Assembly: GCA_004431415.1 (NCBI GenBank)
Contig: QPMI01000582.1
Span: forward strand, 1-64,000
Length of the DNA stretch: 64,000 bases
Origin: Cyanophora paradoxa
Lineage: Eukaryota > Glaucocystophyceae > Cyanophorales > Cyanophoraceae
Direction: 5' to 3'
The stretch's first letter is position 1. Each line of letters opens with the position of its first letter. The position numbers and the translations under genes were made by a program. Under the pieces are notes generated by a model that saw only the letters and a program-made list of their open reading frames with translations, was not told where the DNA came from and did not search any database. Shown one piece after another: positions 1 to 8,735 of the stretch.

Positions 1-1
1 T

Positions 2-253
2 GCGAGGAATGAGCCGTTTGGGTTTTTATCTCCAAATGATGTCCACCAGAAAAAGCCATCAATTACCATCAACAGCAGCCCCACTCAACCAGTAGCAATC
101 CATTTACATCCTGATCTTGTCGAAATGGATAGGCACCTTTTACCTTTGGTCACAAACACAAAAGACCTTGGAATCAGGACGAGGCAGTGGCGAAATATCC
201 ATGAAGCAATGTGTATGCCAATGGTGAGAAGCTTGTCAGTGAGAAAACTATAA
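2..253 (+). pseudogene. Viral fibre-like gene remnant, truncated by window start
   Basis: The frame is open from base 2 to a stop at 251-253. It encodes the short signature LVTNTKDLGIRTRQWRNI, the 'TNTxDLGxxxxxWRNI' motif that recurs in tail-fibre and other attachment proteins of phages and large DNA viruses. Just after this motif the expected continuation (YANGEKLVSEKT) is found in another frame near 205-250, so a frameshift has broken the gene. The DNA is AT-rich and intron-free, like everything up to 8660. The 5' end lies outside the window. I see the motif and the frame break directly; the fibre role is inferred from family resemblance. Confidence 0.55.
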
Positions 254-413
254 AGGGAAATCTTTGAGCATTACGGTCCTGTTCCTGTCCCCTTTCCGCT
301 TCCGTGGGATCCACCTGACTTACACCAAAGAAGCAACCAGGGAGGGAATACACAGCAGAGGAAAATGTAGCCTTTGGGCAGCACATAGTTAGCTGGGAAA
401 AAGTCAGAAACAA

Positions 414-1175
414 ACCAGTATTTACAGATTACAAACAACCAGCTGAGGAGCTTTTATCACCAGATGTAAATGTTATACCTTGAAGATAGGCGATTTGAAG
501 AGGATAATGTCTTACCAGATGGTTTCGACCCAAATCTTGTAACTTATGATCGCTACGAGCCTTTTGATGAGCAGCTTTTACCTGATGGTTTCGCACCTGA
601 TCTATTCGATTTCATAGTGGATTGGGAGGACATTCGAAATAACCACAAACATATCCACCTGATCCCCATGGCCATGATTGGGACGAAATCGAGAATAAAC
701 CTGATAGATTTCCACCTGTGGATCATAGGCATGATTGGGGAGAAATCGATGGATACCAGAAGAATTTCCACCAGCAGACCATAGACACACTTGGGACGAA
801 ATTGATGTACCAGAATTGTTCCCACAGAAGACCACAGACACGATTGGGATGAAATCGACCAGCAACCTACTTGCATCAGCAGGTAATGCTGTGAATGATG
901 GGCTACATGGTGTGAGTCTGTATAAAAATATAGACACAGAAGAACGATTACTATTAGATACATATTATGTCAATCGCCACGGAATTAATGCTGGAACCAC
1001 AATGGAAGGCGAACTCTATATTAGACCACCTACAAGAGTTAATTTAGTGGCAGCTGGTGGAGGTGTTGAAATAAAAGACACCAAACCAGGTATCTATTTA
1101 ACAAGTTACTACCTGACGACATCCAATGACAGCAACATTACCACCTATACCATCTCTTCCAGCCAATCCAATTAA
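414..1175 (+). pseudogene. Fibre-like gene remnant with H-x-H-x-W-D-E-I repeats
   Basis: Two overlapping open stretches (470-784 and 735-1175) and a third frame between 640 and 870 together encode repeats: about three copies of a PDGF-containing element (LPDGFDPNLV, LPDGFAPDLF), then at least four copies of HxHxWDEI/WGEI followed by F-P-P. The latter is the collar/fibre repeat seen in many phage tail proteins. The copies fall in all three frames, so one to two indels separate each pair. The last part (about residues 60-146 of the 735-1175 frame) is non-repetitive and ends ISSSQSN. I read this as a decayed segment of the same large fibre gene that continues to 6800. No introns or splice-like sites would repair the frames. 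Confidence 0.5.
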
Positions 1176-1452
1176 TTATGTAGACAAAGATGCGACTCTT
1201 CAGATTAATGTGACTGATGTTAGCGCTTTTGATGGATCAAGACCAAAGCTAATATTTAGCCGAGAACGGCTCTTACCTGATGATTTAGTTGGAGATCGAG
1301 ACGATTACAAGCAATGTGAGATAGGGTGGAAGAAAACGAACTATAATGATGTTGATAAGCAAGGTGTTTTAGAAAAAATCAGAGAGCAGCAGCAAAAAAC
1401 ATACACAACGAAACTATATCGAGAATTGTACAGAGGATTATTTAGAAAATAA
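1126..1452 (+). pseudogene. Fibre-like gene remnant, linker segment
   Basis: A 108-codon frame overlapping the previous fragment by about 50 bases in a different register. It contains LLPDDLVGDRDDYK, a diverged form of the upstream LPDGF repeat, and a Lys/Gln-rich helical tail. I do not recognise a domain. It lies between two pieces of the broken fibre gene on the same strand and is most simply a continuation after a frameshift. Confidence 0.35.
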
Positions 1453-1554
1453 GACACTACATAGATGGAACAGAACTCTCAACTATACTCAATGATTATG
1501 TAACAGAAACTGAATATATTGCCAACAACTGGCAGCAGCATTAATACCCTATGT

Positions 1555-2131
1555 TACAGAGACTGAGTTTGATGCTGAACTCGCTAAATATTTACCACTG
1601 ACAGGTGGCACCATTACAGGTGATCTTACAGTCAATAGAGAATTGGAGGTAAAGGATAAGATTGTTATAGGGAACAATGAGATTTCAAGAGCACCTTTAA
1701 ACTTCTTAAATTTCGATGTTGGGGGTTTGTCTCATTGCCTTCTAAGATTTAATGCGAGTTTGGATGATGCTTGGGAAAATAATGTACTGGTCTATGAGCT
1801 TGTTAATAAAGCAAATGCTAATGTTATTCAAAAACTGATACAGTCAGGAAGTGTAGTATTCAAGAGTTCAGGAGGTCCTAATAACAAACCCTTCTATGAT
1901 GTAGCAGACACAAATAGCTTCTCTACTTTCCGTTATTCCTTCACTTCTACAAATTCAGCAGGCTATGAAACCATCGATTTCAGTGGAGGGATAACTGTCG
2001 CATTTGTGATTAAGTTAAGAAGCGCTGAACCGCTTGAACCTATTTTACAGTTTGATGGGTCTTCTACACTTGTAGTAATGGGCAAATTTGGAGTATTTCC
2101 AAAGGTCAATGGGGTGATGGTTTCGTTTTGA
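1555..2131 (+). pseudogene. Fibre-like gene remnant: stalk repeat plus LamG-like module 1 (5' part)
   Basis: The frame reads through YLPLTGGTITGDL at 1590-1630, a very common phage/virus fibre stalk motif, into a beta-rich segment (1643-2131). That segment corresponds to the first half of a concanavalin/LamG-like module (SGGPNNKPFYD, ITVAFVIKLRS). A stop at 2129 cuts it, and the second half (FTRALTAAELYNLRWYL) continues in another frame from 2239. The module is paralogous to those near 2811-3560, 4671-5270 and 5800-6350. Confidence 0.5.
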
Positions 2132-2238
2132 ACATCAGCAAATTAGACAATCTACTTTCAGGGTTCCACTCACAATTGACGAAGTAGATTCTTGGACAAT
2201 CTATGACATCACAATCACAAGCACATTCGTAAAAGTGG

Positions 2239-3048
2239 GTGTTAATGCGAAAGAAGAGACAGACCTTTTCGATTACAAATGGTTCTCATCTGCCCCGAAA
2301 TGATGTAAAGTATGTATATTTGGGAAGTCAATACTCAAAATTTGACCTGTGCGAATTCTATTGTTTCACAAGAGCCTTAACAGCTGCTGAGCTATATAAT
2401 TTACGATGGTATCTTCATCAATTCTACGGATTTGTGGAAGACCCTTCAAACCCAATACCAAGAGATGATAATAAACTACTCATCAAGACTCAGGAACTAC
2501 AAGTAACAGGGATGAACTTAGCAACCACCAATGGTGTAGTAGCATTATTGACAGATCGCACAACCTCGAATGTTGTAAGAGGATGGTTAAATGAATACAC
2601 CACTTCAAATGTTGTGAGGGGTTGGATAGCAGATTCAGAAGCGTTGTTAGATAACTACTTACCATTAACAGGTGGAACAATCACAGGAAATCTTAACGTG
2701 AGCAATCAAGGAAACACTGACAGCAAACTCAAAATATATGAGAACACTTTCAAATTGGATTATTTGGATGTTTCGACGTTTAATGTCCTTTCTGTTCTTA
2801 ATGTTTTCGTTTGGGTCAGAGCAAGGGACAATATGAAAGATGGAACGATAGTGAGTGGACTTGGAACGGAGCAGGAGACGTTTGGTTTGATAATAACCCT
2901 GAGACACCGAATTTTCTTCTTGGGTTTGGTAATGTTGCTGGGAACTCGACACAAATTAAGAATAATGGAGGTCCTAACAACAAACCTTATTTTAATTCGT
3001 ATCCTACAATTAACTTCAACTTTTCAGCCTATAATACGTGGGGGCTGA
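2239..3048 (+). pseudogene. Fibre-like gene remnant: end of LamG-like module 1, TSNVV repeats, next stalk
   Basis: In-frame order: KYVYLGSQYSKFDLCEFYCF and ALTAAELYNLRWYL (the terminal helix of the LamG-like module), a KLLIKTQELQVTG linker, then two copies of TTSNVVRGW and YLPLTGGTITGNL. After about 2790 the frame drifts out of the coding register, which continues at 2811 in another frame. The order module / 'YL..KYG' helix / linker / TSNVV repeats / GGTIT stalk is repeated four times to 6800. Confidence 0.5.
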
Positions 3049-3409
3049 GTGTGAACTTTTCATGAGCCAAACTTCACAGCAACATTTAACTGTGTTTTTC
3101 GTCGCGAAATTCACAGATACAGCACCTCCAAATGTAGAGAACGTTTTATCTTTGAGTTATGGAACCACAAATTGGAGCATCAATAAATGGAACAATGGTG
3201 CGACTTGTTATATTCAGGTTTCTAATGGGGTTGGAGCAGCAGGATTAGGTGAAAGCACTTCACCAAGTAACGCAAAAGCAGAAATTACATACTCCGAAAT
3301 GACGACATGGACACTCTACGAAGTAACAGTCTCTCCTTCCACTGTTACATTTGGGATCAATGGTAGCAATAGAAGTGTTGAAAATGTTACAAAACATGTT
3401 CCCCAATAA
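2811..3409 (+). pseudogene. Fibre-like gene remnant: LamG-like module 2
   Basis: Two abutting frames (2811-3065 and 3038-3409) encode one module: NNGGPNNKPYFNSYPTIN, LTVFFVAKFTD, TTWTLYEVTVSPSTVTFGIN. The last string matches WTLFDYHVTSTVTTVGIN at 5010-5060 and WGLFDFQLTPTTLTMGLN at 6100-6150. The change of frame near 3050 and again near 3400 indicates single-base indels. The module is predicted to be all-beta, carbohydrate- or surface-binding by analogy with LamG/ConA-type domains; this is inference. Confidence 0.45.
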
Positions 3410-4214
3410 CCTTGTTACTGAAAGTCGTATTGGCTCTTCAACCTCCAAACAAGATTTAGCAGAGCTAATAGTGATTATTAAACCAACAACAGAAATCGTG
3501 AAGGACAACATACGAAGTTATCTCCTCCAAAAATACGGCTATCCTGAGCCATTGGACAATCCTTTCGCCAGTGACCCTAACAAACTTCTTCTCCAAACAA
3601 ACAGCCTTCGAGTAACAGGAAGTCTTATAGCTAACAACCTCCAATATACAGCACCAGCACCAGGAGGTGGTTTTATTATCAAAGATTTCCAAACAAGCTC
3701 AAGTCTTCAAGAGGCAGAAATAACTGCCATCAATGCCCAGATTACACAGATACAAGAAAGCATAGACAGTATCAATACCAATATAGAACCTTTAACCACT
3801 TCCAATGTAGTTCACGAATGGGTAGCTCCACTGACTGCTTCCAATGTAGTTCAGGAATGGATAGCCCCACTCACCTCATCTAATGTGGTACAGGAATGGA
3901 TAGCCCCGTTGACTTCTTCTAATGTAGCTCAAGAGTGGATAGCCCCATTGACTGCTTCCAATGTGGTTCAGGAATGGATAGCCCCATTGACATCTTCCAA
4001 TTTAGTTCAAGAGTGGTTAGCTCCCAAGGCTGATACAGAAACCGTAAATTCCCGAATAGCCCTGCTGACATCTTCCAATACAGTTCAGGGCTGGTTAATC
4101 CCCAAGGCTGATACAGAAACCGTAAATTCCCAAATAGCCCTGCTGACGTCTTCCAACACAGTTCAGGGCTGGTTAATCCCCAAGGCTGATACAGCAGCTG
4201 TAATTCCCAAATAG
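3351..4214 (+). pseudogene. Fibre-like gene remnant: TSNVVQEWIAPL repeat array
   Basis: A 287-codon frame. Residues ~45-60 carry the module-ending helix (IRSYLLQKYGYPEPLDNP). A short coiled coil follows (ITAINAQITQIQESIDSINTN), then at least six tandem 17-residue repeats of the form L-T-x-S-N-V-V-Q-E-W-I-A-P, and then a longer ~30-residue version (LTSSNTVQGWLIPKADTETV). Nearly identical DNA repeats at 3790-4400 suggest recent internal duplication. The frame ends at 4214, but the repeat goes on in other frames to about 4420. Repeats like these form trimeric fibre shafts in viral attachment proteins; that role is inferred. Confidence 0.55.
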
Positions 4215-4874
4215 CCCTGCTGACATCCTCCAACACAGTTCAAGCTTGGTTAGCCCCAAAGGCTGAGACTGCCTTTGTTAATTCCAAGTAGCCCTGCTGA
4301 CCTCTTCCAACACAGTTCAGGGCTGGTTAGCTCCCAAGGCTGATACGGCTACAGTCAATACCCAAATATCTCCACTCACATCCTCAAATATAGTTCAGAG
4401 CTGGTTGAGTGACTATTTGCCCAAATCAGGAGGGACTATCACATCCAATCTTTCTGTTTCGGGCAGCCTTTACACAAATAACATAAGAAGTGGTAGCCAA
4501 TCCATAGACTTGGTTCTAATCCAAAACTTGATACCTCCCTGGAACGCCTTTCAGCATACACAAATCCACTGTCTACACCAAACTGTGTATTCCACTGGTA
4601 TCCTTTAAATGAGCCATCAGGCACAGCAATACCAGAACTTACCAATAGGGCATCTGGGCAACCCAATGCTTTGCCTTCTTGGCTTAAAGTGTCAACTGGG
4701 GCCTTCGTGCTGAGTGCCTCTTTAATCAATGGGAATAAACTATTTGGGGTTACAGGGGTAACAACCTATTTGGCGCAACCAAGTCCCTACATAGCAAACC
4801 CATTCAGCAATGGGATGACAATGTTCTCTGTGAGAAGGAACTATTCAACCTCTGCAGTCCTTCAGCTCATCTAA
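4215..4874 (+). pseudogene. Fibre-like gene remnant: last long repeats, stalk, start of LamG-like module 3
   Basis: Repeats of the NTVQGWLAPKAD type continue in shifted frames to 4400. They are followed by the frame 4405-4608 (YLPKSGGTITSNLSVSGSLY) and, after another shift, 4671-4874, which encodes the opening of a LamG-like module (SWLKVSTGAFVLSASLINGN). The homologous opening at 5720-5850 is intact, which shows where bases have been gained or lost here. Confidence 0.45.
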
Positions 4875-4965
4875 CCATTACAGTGACCCTACATCAAGTA
4901 GAAATATAAGATTCGGAACCACAGGAGAAACATCTATTGGAATAACGAGTTATCAAACAAATGGA

Positions 4966-6069
4966 GTGTATCAAGCAACTTCCACAGCATCCACAGCCAC
5001 GAGCTTTTACAACAATTGGACTTTGTTTGACTATCATGTCACTTCAACCGTAACCACAGTAGGCATCAATAGTGTTGATTTATCCCCCACATTATCTGGC
5101 AACTACAATTTAAGTGAAGTGGCAAATCTCACAATCCAAAAGATTGGGATAGAAAGCTTCCAAGGACAAATGGCAGAAATAATCATTTACAATCGGGCTC
5201 TATCAGCTGATGAGAAGGGCTTTATCCGCTACTATCTATCACAAAAGTATGGTCTGAGCAACCCAATTCCCCAAATCAGCCCAGCCTACTCCTCAAATGA
5301 GTTCCTACAGGTGTCCACCCCCAATCTTATACTTAATAAGCTGACTGTGAATAGCAATGTAGCCTTGCCAAATATCCCCACATCAAACATTGTTCAAAAC
5401 TGGCTTCAACCTTACACCACTTCAAATGTCGTTCAAGCATTGATAGCTGAAAAAATTAATCCACAACTTGTTACTTCAAATGTTACAAGGGACTGGCTCA
5501 GCAGCTATCTGCCCCGAACGGGAGGTACAATAACATCAAACCTTGTAGTTTCAAGCAACCTTTACACTCCTTCAATCATAAATGGTGAGCAGTCCATCAA
5601 GTTCTATCCAATTTCTACATCGCCACCAATTGACCAGCTCCTTTCATATACTAATCCACTTTTCACATCCAATTGTGTGTTCCACTGGTACCCAAATTCA
5701 ACTGATGTCAATGGCTCGTTGTTAGAAACAATGGTCAACAGAGCAGAAGGGCTCCCACTTGCCTTACCAAACATGAGCCCTGGGTTCACTTTATCCAAGA
5801 ACTCAATAAGCAGTGGGACAGCATTGAATGGAAATAAATACATGGTCAGCACAAGTAGTTCTTCTGGATATCGGCATCAGTACACCACAGCATTATCAAA
5901 CATTTTTGCCAGTGGCATGACTGTATTTTCAGTGAGAAAGCACACTGCCACAGGTAACCAATCACATTTTGTAGTTACCAATGATGACACAAGTGACCCT
6001 ACATACGGGAGATATATCACACTGGGAGCAGTTAATGGAAATTCCCTGGTATTATCACTTCCACATTAA
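4966..6069 (+). pseudogene. Fibre-like gene remnant: longest surviving frame (LamG-like modules 3 and 4)
   Basis: A 367-codon frame. It begins inside module 3 (NNWTLFDYHVTSTVTTVGIN), passes AEIIIYNRALSADEKGFIR followed by YYLSQKYGL, two TSNVV repeats and LPRTGGTITSNLVVSSNLY, and enters module 4 (YPISTSPPIDQLLSY...). A frameshift near 6050 ends it; the true continuation (LTQVSTTSFLNSWGLFDF) is in the frame that starts upstream of 6093. 'YNRALSxxEKxFxRYYL' is the typical C-terminal strand-helix of LamG/ConA-like domains in bacterial and viral proteins. Confidence 0.55.
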
Positions 6070-6092
6070 CACAAGTCTCAACAACAAGCTTC

Positions 6093-6800
6093 TTGAATTC
6101 TTGGGGGTTGTTCGACTTTCAATTAACCCCTACAACACTAACTATGGGGTTGAATGGCGCAGATGTATCTCCCTCAATTACTGGAAGCTTCCTGTGGTCA
6201 AACACGCCAACCATAAAAATAAAGGAACTCTCATTCACTTCCTATGTAGGAGAGATAGCCGAAGTTGTAATTTTTAATCGGGCTTTATCTCCAACTGAAA
6301 AGAGTTTCATGAGATATTACTTTAAGCTCAAATTTGGGCTTGACTTTCCATACACTTATCCCGAAACATACACTCAGCTCTCAGCAAATCTTTTGGTAGA
6401 CAAGCTCAGTGTGAACACCAATGTTTACGCAAGGTCTTTCTATGAGGTGGCCACTGGAACTACAAATAGTCTAAGTAAAATCCTGACATGGAATGAAATC
6501 AGGCAAAGATTTCTATCTGGGACTTTCCAGATGAGTATAGGACCCCTCAACGCCAATAGCCGTGGAGAAGCCACTTATATTTTAAATTGGAACCCAGCAT
6601 TCAACACGAAACCACCTGTCATTAGTTTGGTAATGGAAGGAACCCCTGTGACAACCCAAGCGCTTGGCTATAAATTTGGATTATCGAATTCAAGTTCTAC
6701 CTCGTCCACAGTTCATGTTACCTTGCTAACTGATGCGACTGCTACAGCAAATACGACATATACCTTCACAATTCACTGGACAGCATATGGAATTCCGTGA
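6093..6800 (+). pseudogene. Fibre-like gene remnant: C-terminal end
   Basis: A 235-codon frame. It completes LamG-like module 4 (FLWSNTPTIKIKELSF, AEVVIFNRALSPTEKSFMR) and has the linker helix FKLKFGLDFPYTYPETY. It ends with a ~100-residue beta-rich head-like domain (FLSGTFQMSIGPLNANSRG, HVTLLTDATATANTTYTF) and the terminus HWTAYGIP. Because it ends the repeat series and is followed after 39 bases by an unrelated gene, 6800 is the natural 3' end of the ancestral fibre gene. Its 5' end is outside the window, so the ancestor was over 2,200 codons long. Confidence 0.5.
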
Positions 6801-6839
6801 TGAAGCTTTATTTTTCTATCCTTCTTAATAAAAGAAGTA

Positions 6840-7685
6840 ATGGGCGAATATAATCGAGTCCAATTACCAGTTTACGCATTGGGGAGTCCAGCAATTCATT
6901 TTAGACAACATGAAGTGTCTGATGAAGTTCGTGGAATGGAATCAACAGAACGGGCAAATTCAGGTAATGCTTTTGACAAGAATAGTATGATTCGTGTAAA
7001 AGAACTGAGAGCTGATAAAAATTCGGGAGTGGTGAAAACAACTCAACTACTTGTAACAAATGCGAATTTTCAATCAGCAAATGGACAACCTGATGCGTAT
7101 GGTGTAGATATCAAAGCATTTGAATTTGACAATACAAGGGCTGCTGCTGTTATAAGATCAGGAGGAGCAATAATTGGTGGTGGCTGTAGAGTATCGGGAA
7201 TGCTTGGCTCTTCTGCTGCCTTTAATGATTTTCCGGACACTTTACCTGAACATGCTGATAATCCCCAAAGAATTCGCATGTTTCTTCCATGCGGGGATTC
7301 CCCGTATGCTTTTGGTATCATTAGAGCTAATGTAAATACGCAAAATGCCACTCAACCCCAAGGTATTGCCGGACCATGGAAATTGGCTAATCAGCTTCTA
7401 CCAAAGGCAATGTATTCTATGTGTCGCTCTCAGAATGGAGGATTAGAAGGTTATACTTTCTTTGTTCAAGCAGTAGGCCATGGTGGGCGTGGATGGATCA
7501 CAAGAAATCCTGCTACACAACCAAACAGTTTCGATTTTTGGGCATCAGAGGTAGGGGGTTATGATATTTTAATTTTTGGATATCGTAATGATGAAGCAGC
7601 ATGGGCTGTTGCCAACTGTATAAATCCTGATTCGCAAGTATCGAATTTCTATAATGAACCATTCCCGAATGATCCCATTCCGTAA
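6840..7685 (+). CDS. Intact 281-aa virus-like protein, paralogue A
   Basis: An uninterrupted 281-codon gene starting MGEYNRVQLPVYALG. It is followed after 19 bases by a second gene of exactly the same length. The two align throughout: GMESTE / GLESTE, MIRVKELRADKNSGVVKTT / MLRLKELRCDKNNGVVKTT, LLVTNANFQ / LLVTNANFN, VIRSGGAIIGGG / KCRSGGAYIGDG, YRNDEAA / ERNDEIA. I recognise no named family. The beta-rich, Gly-rich composition and position after a fibre gene would suit a virion surface protein, but this is inference. Unlike the fibre gene it shows no frame damage. The start ATG follows the AT-rich stretch TTCTTAATAAAAGAAGTA. Confidence 0.75.
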   Translation: MGEYNRVQLPVYALGSPAIHFRQHEVSDEVRGMESTERANSGNAFDKNSMIRVKELRADKNSGVVKTTQLLVTNANFQSANGQPDAYGVDIKAFEFDNTRAAAVIRSGGAIIGGGCRVSGMLGSSAAFNDFPDTLPEHADNPQRIRMFLPCGDSPYAFGIIRANVNTQNATQPQGIAGPWKLANQLLPKAMYSMCRSQNGGLEGYTFFVQAVGHGGRGWITRNPATQPNSFDFWASEVGGYDILIFGYRNDEAAWAVANCINPDSQVSNFYNEPFPNDPIP

Positions 7686-7704
7686 TTATGTTTCAGTATA
7701 TTAA

Positions 7705-8550
7705 ATGGCAGCACCAGCACCACCAGAGCGCATTTTAACAGCGCAACTATCATTAGCTGCTCCAGCTAACCACGTCTTACAGCATGCTATTATTGATAAT
7801 ATTGATGGTCTCGAATCCACAGAGATAGCCCCAACCCTAAATACTTTTGGGGACACTCACATGCTAAGACTAAAAGAGTTAAGATGTGACAAAAATAATG
7901 GGGTCGTTAAAACTACTAAACTTCTTGTAACAAATGCGAATTTCAACGCATTTCATGGGGATCCTGATAGTTACAATGATGATAACAAGGTAACCAATTT
8001 TGCCTACGAAGCAAGAAGGGGAGCAATTAAATGTAGGTCAGGAGGTGCCTATATTGGAGATGGTTTAAGGGTTGGTGGAATTATTGGAGCGCCTTTATTA
8101 ATAAATGATCAACCCAATCCAGATGATCTGAATACAAGAATCAGGACATATGTCCCGGGAATGAATGAGCCTTACATTATCAAAATCAACACAATCATTA
8201 TCAACCTTCAGACTGCTGTTCTTGATGTTTTAGAGCCTTTGGGAAATCATTATAGATATACTGAGACGTTGCCTGCTGATATTTACGCATTATGTAGAAG
8301 AACAGATGGAGCAAGACCCCGTATTACTGTCCAAGTAGTCCCAGTAGATAATTTCGGACTTGCTTTCCATTCACTGCCACTTCTTGACACACAAGATGAC
8401 CAATATATTATAAGAGCTACCCAGCAAGGGACTTACACAGTGATAATGTATGCTGAAAGAAATGATGAAATAGCCAGAGGAAATAGATATGGTCAATATC
8501 TAACCACAAATTTATACAATCCCATTGGAGGAAGTGACCCTTTGCCATAA
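7705..8550 (+). CDS. Intact 281-aa virus-like protein, paralogue B
   Basis: A second 281-codon gene starting MAAPAPPERILTAQLS, a tandem duplicate of the gene at 6840. Conserved blocks lie near residues 35-75 (GLESTE, LKELRCDKNNGVVKTT, LLVTNANF), 110-125 (KCRSGGAYIGDG), about 195 (ALCRR) and 250-258 (MYAERNDEIA). The C-termini also match (FPNDPIP against GGSDPLP). Sequence divergence is considerable, so the duplication is old, while both frames are open. That contrasts with the heavily frameshifted fibre gene just upstream. Function unknown; a structural role in a virus-like particle is a guess from context. Confidence 0.75.
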   Translation: MAAPAPPERILTAQLSLAAPANHVLQHAIIDNIDGLESTEIAPTLNTFGDTHMLRLKELRCDKNNGVVKTTKLLVTNANFNAFHGDPDSYNDDNKVTNFAYEARRGAIKCRSGGAYIGDGLRVGGIIGAPLLINDQPNPDDLNTRIRTYVPGMNEPYIIKINTIIINLQTAVLDVLEPLGNHYRYTETLPADIYALCRRTDGARPRITVQVVPVDNFGLAFHSLPLLDTQDDQYIIRATQQGTYTVIMYAERNDEIARGNRYGQYLTTNLYNPIGGSDPLP

Positions 8551-8660
8551 ATGTTGAGGGCGTTGGAAATTCTTTCTAAACCCCTACTGGTGCCAAAAAG
8601 ACATGATTAATACCCTAAGACCTGAAATAAATGCTTACTACCCTAGTACCTGAAACGCGC
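8551..8660. other. Intergenic end of the AT-rich island with a short direct repeat
   Basis: No gene. Two imperfect 17-base direct repeats, TACCCTAAGACCTGAAA (about 8610-8626) and TACCCTAGTACCTGAAA (about 8639-8655), lie just before the inverted repeat at 8661. They differ at two positions. They could be part of a terminal or regulatory structure of the inserted element. Confidence 0.5.
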
Positions 8661-8735
8661 ACACATAGGGATACCCCTGATCCAAGCCTGTAGGCCGAAG
8701 GCCGGAGGGCTTGGATCAGGGGTATCCCTATGTGT
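8661..8735. repeat. 28-bp perfect inverted repeat (foldback) at the AT-rich/GC-rich junction
   Basis: Left arm 8661-8688 and right arm 8708-8735 are exact reverse complements (outer end ACACATAGGGATACC, inner end CCAAGCC), separated by 19 bases containing the small palindrome GGCCGAAGGCC. The repeat sits exactly where base composition changes from AT-rich viral-like to GC-rich host-like, and the right arm is fused to a host coding exon. It may be a terminal hairpin or inverted end of the inserted element, a small foldback element, or an assembly artefact. Confidence 0.9.
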
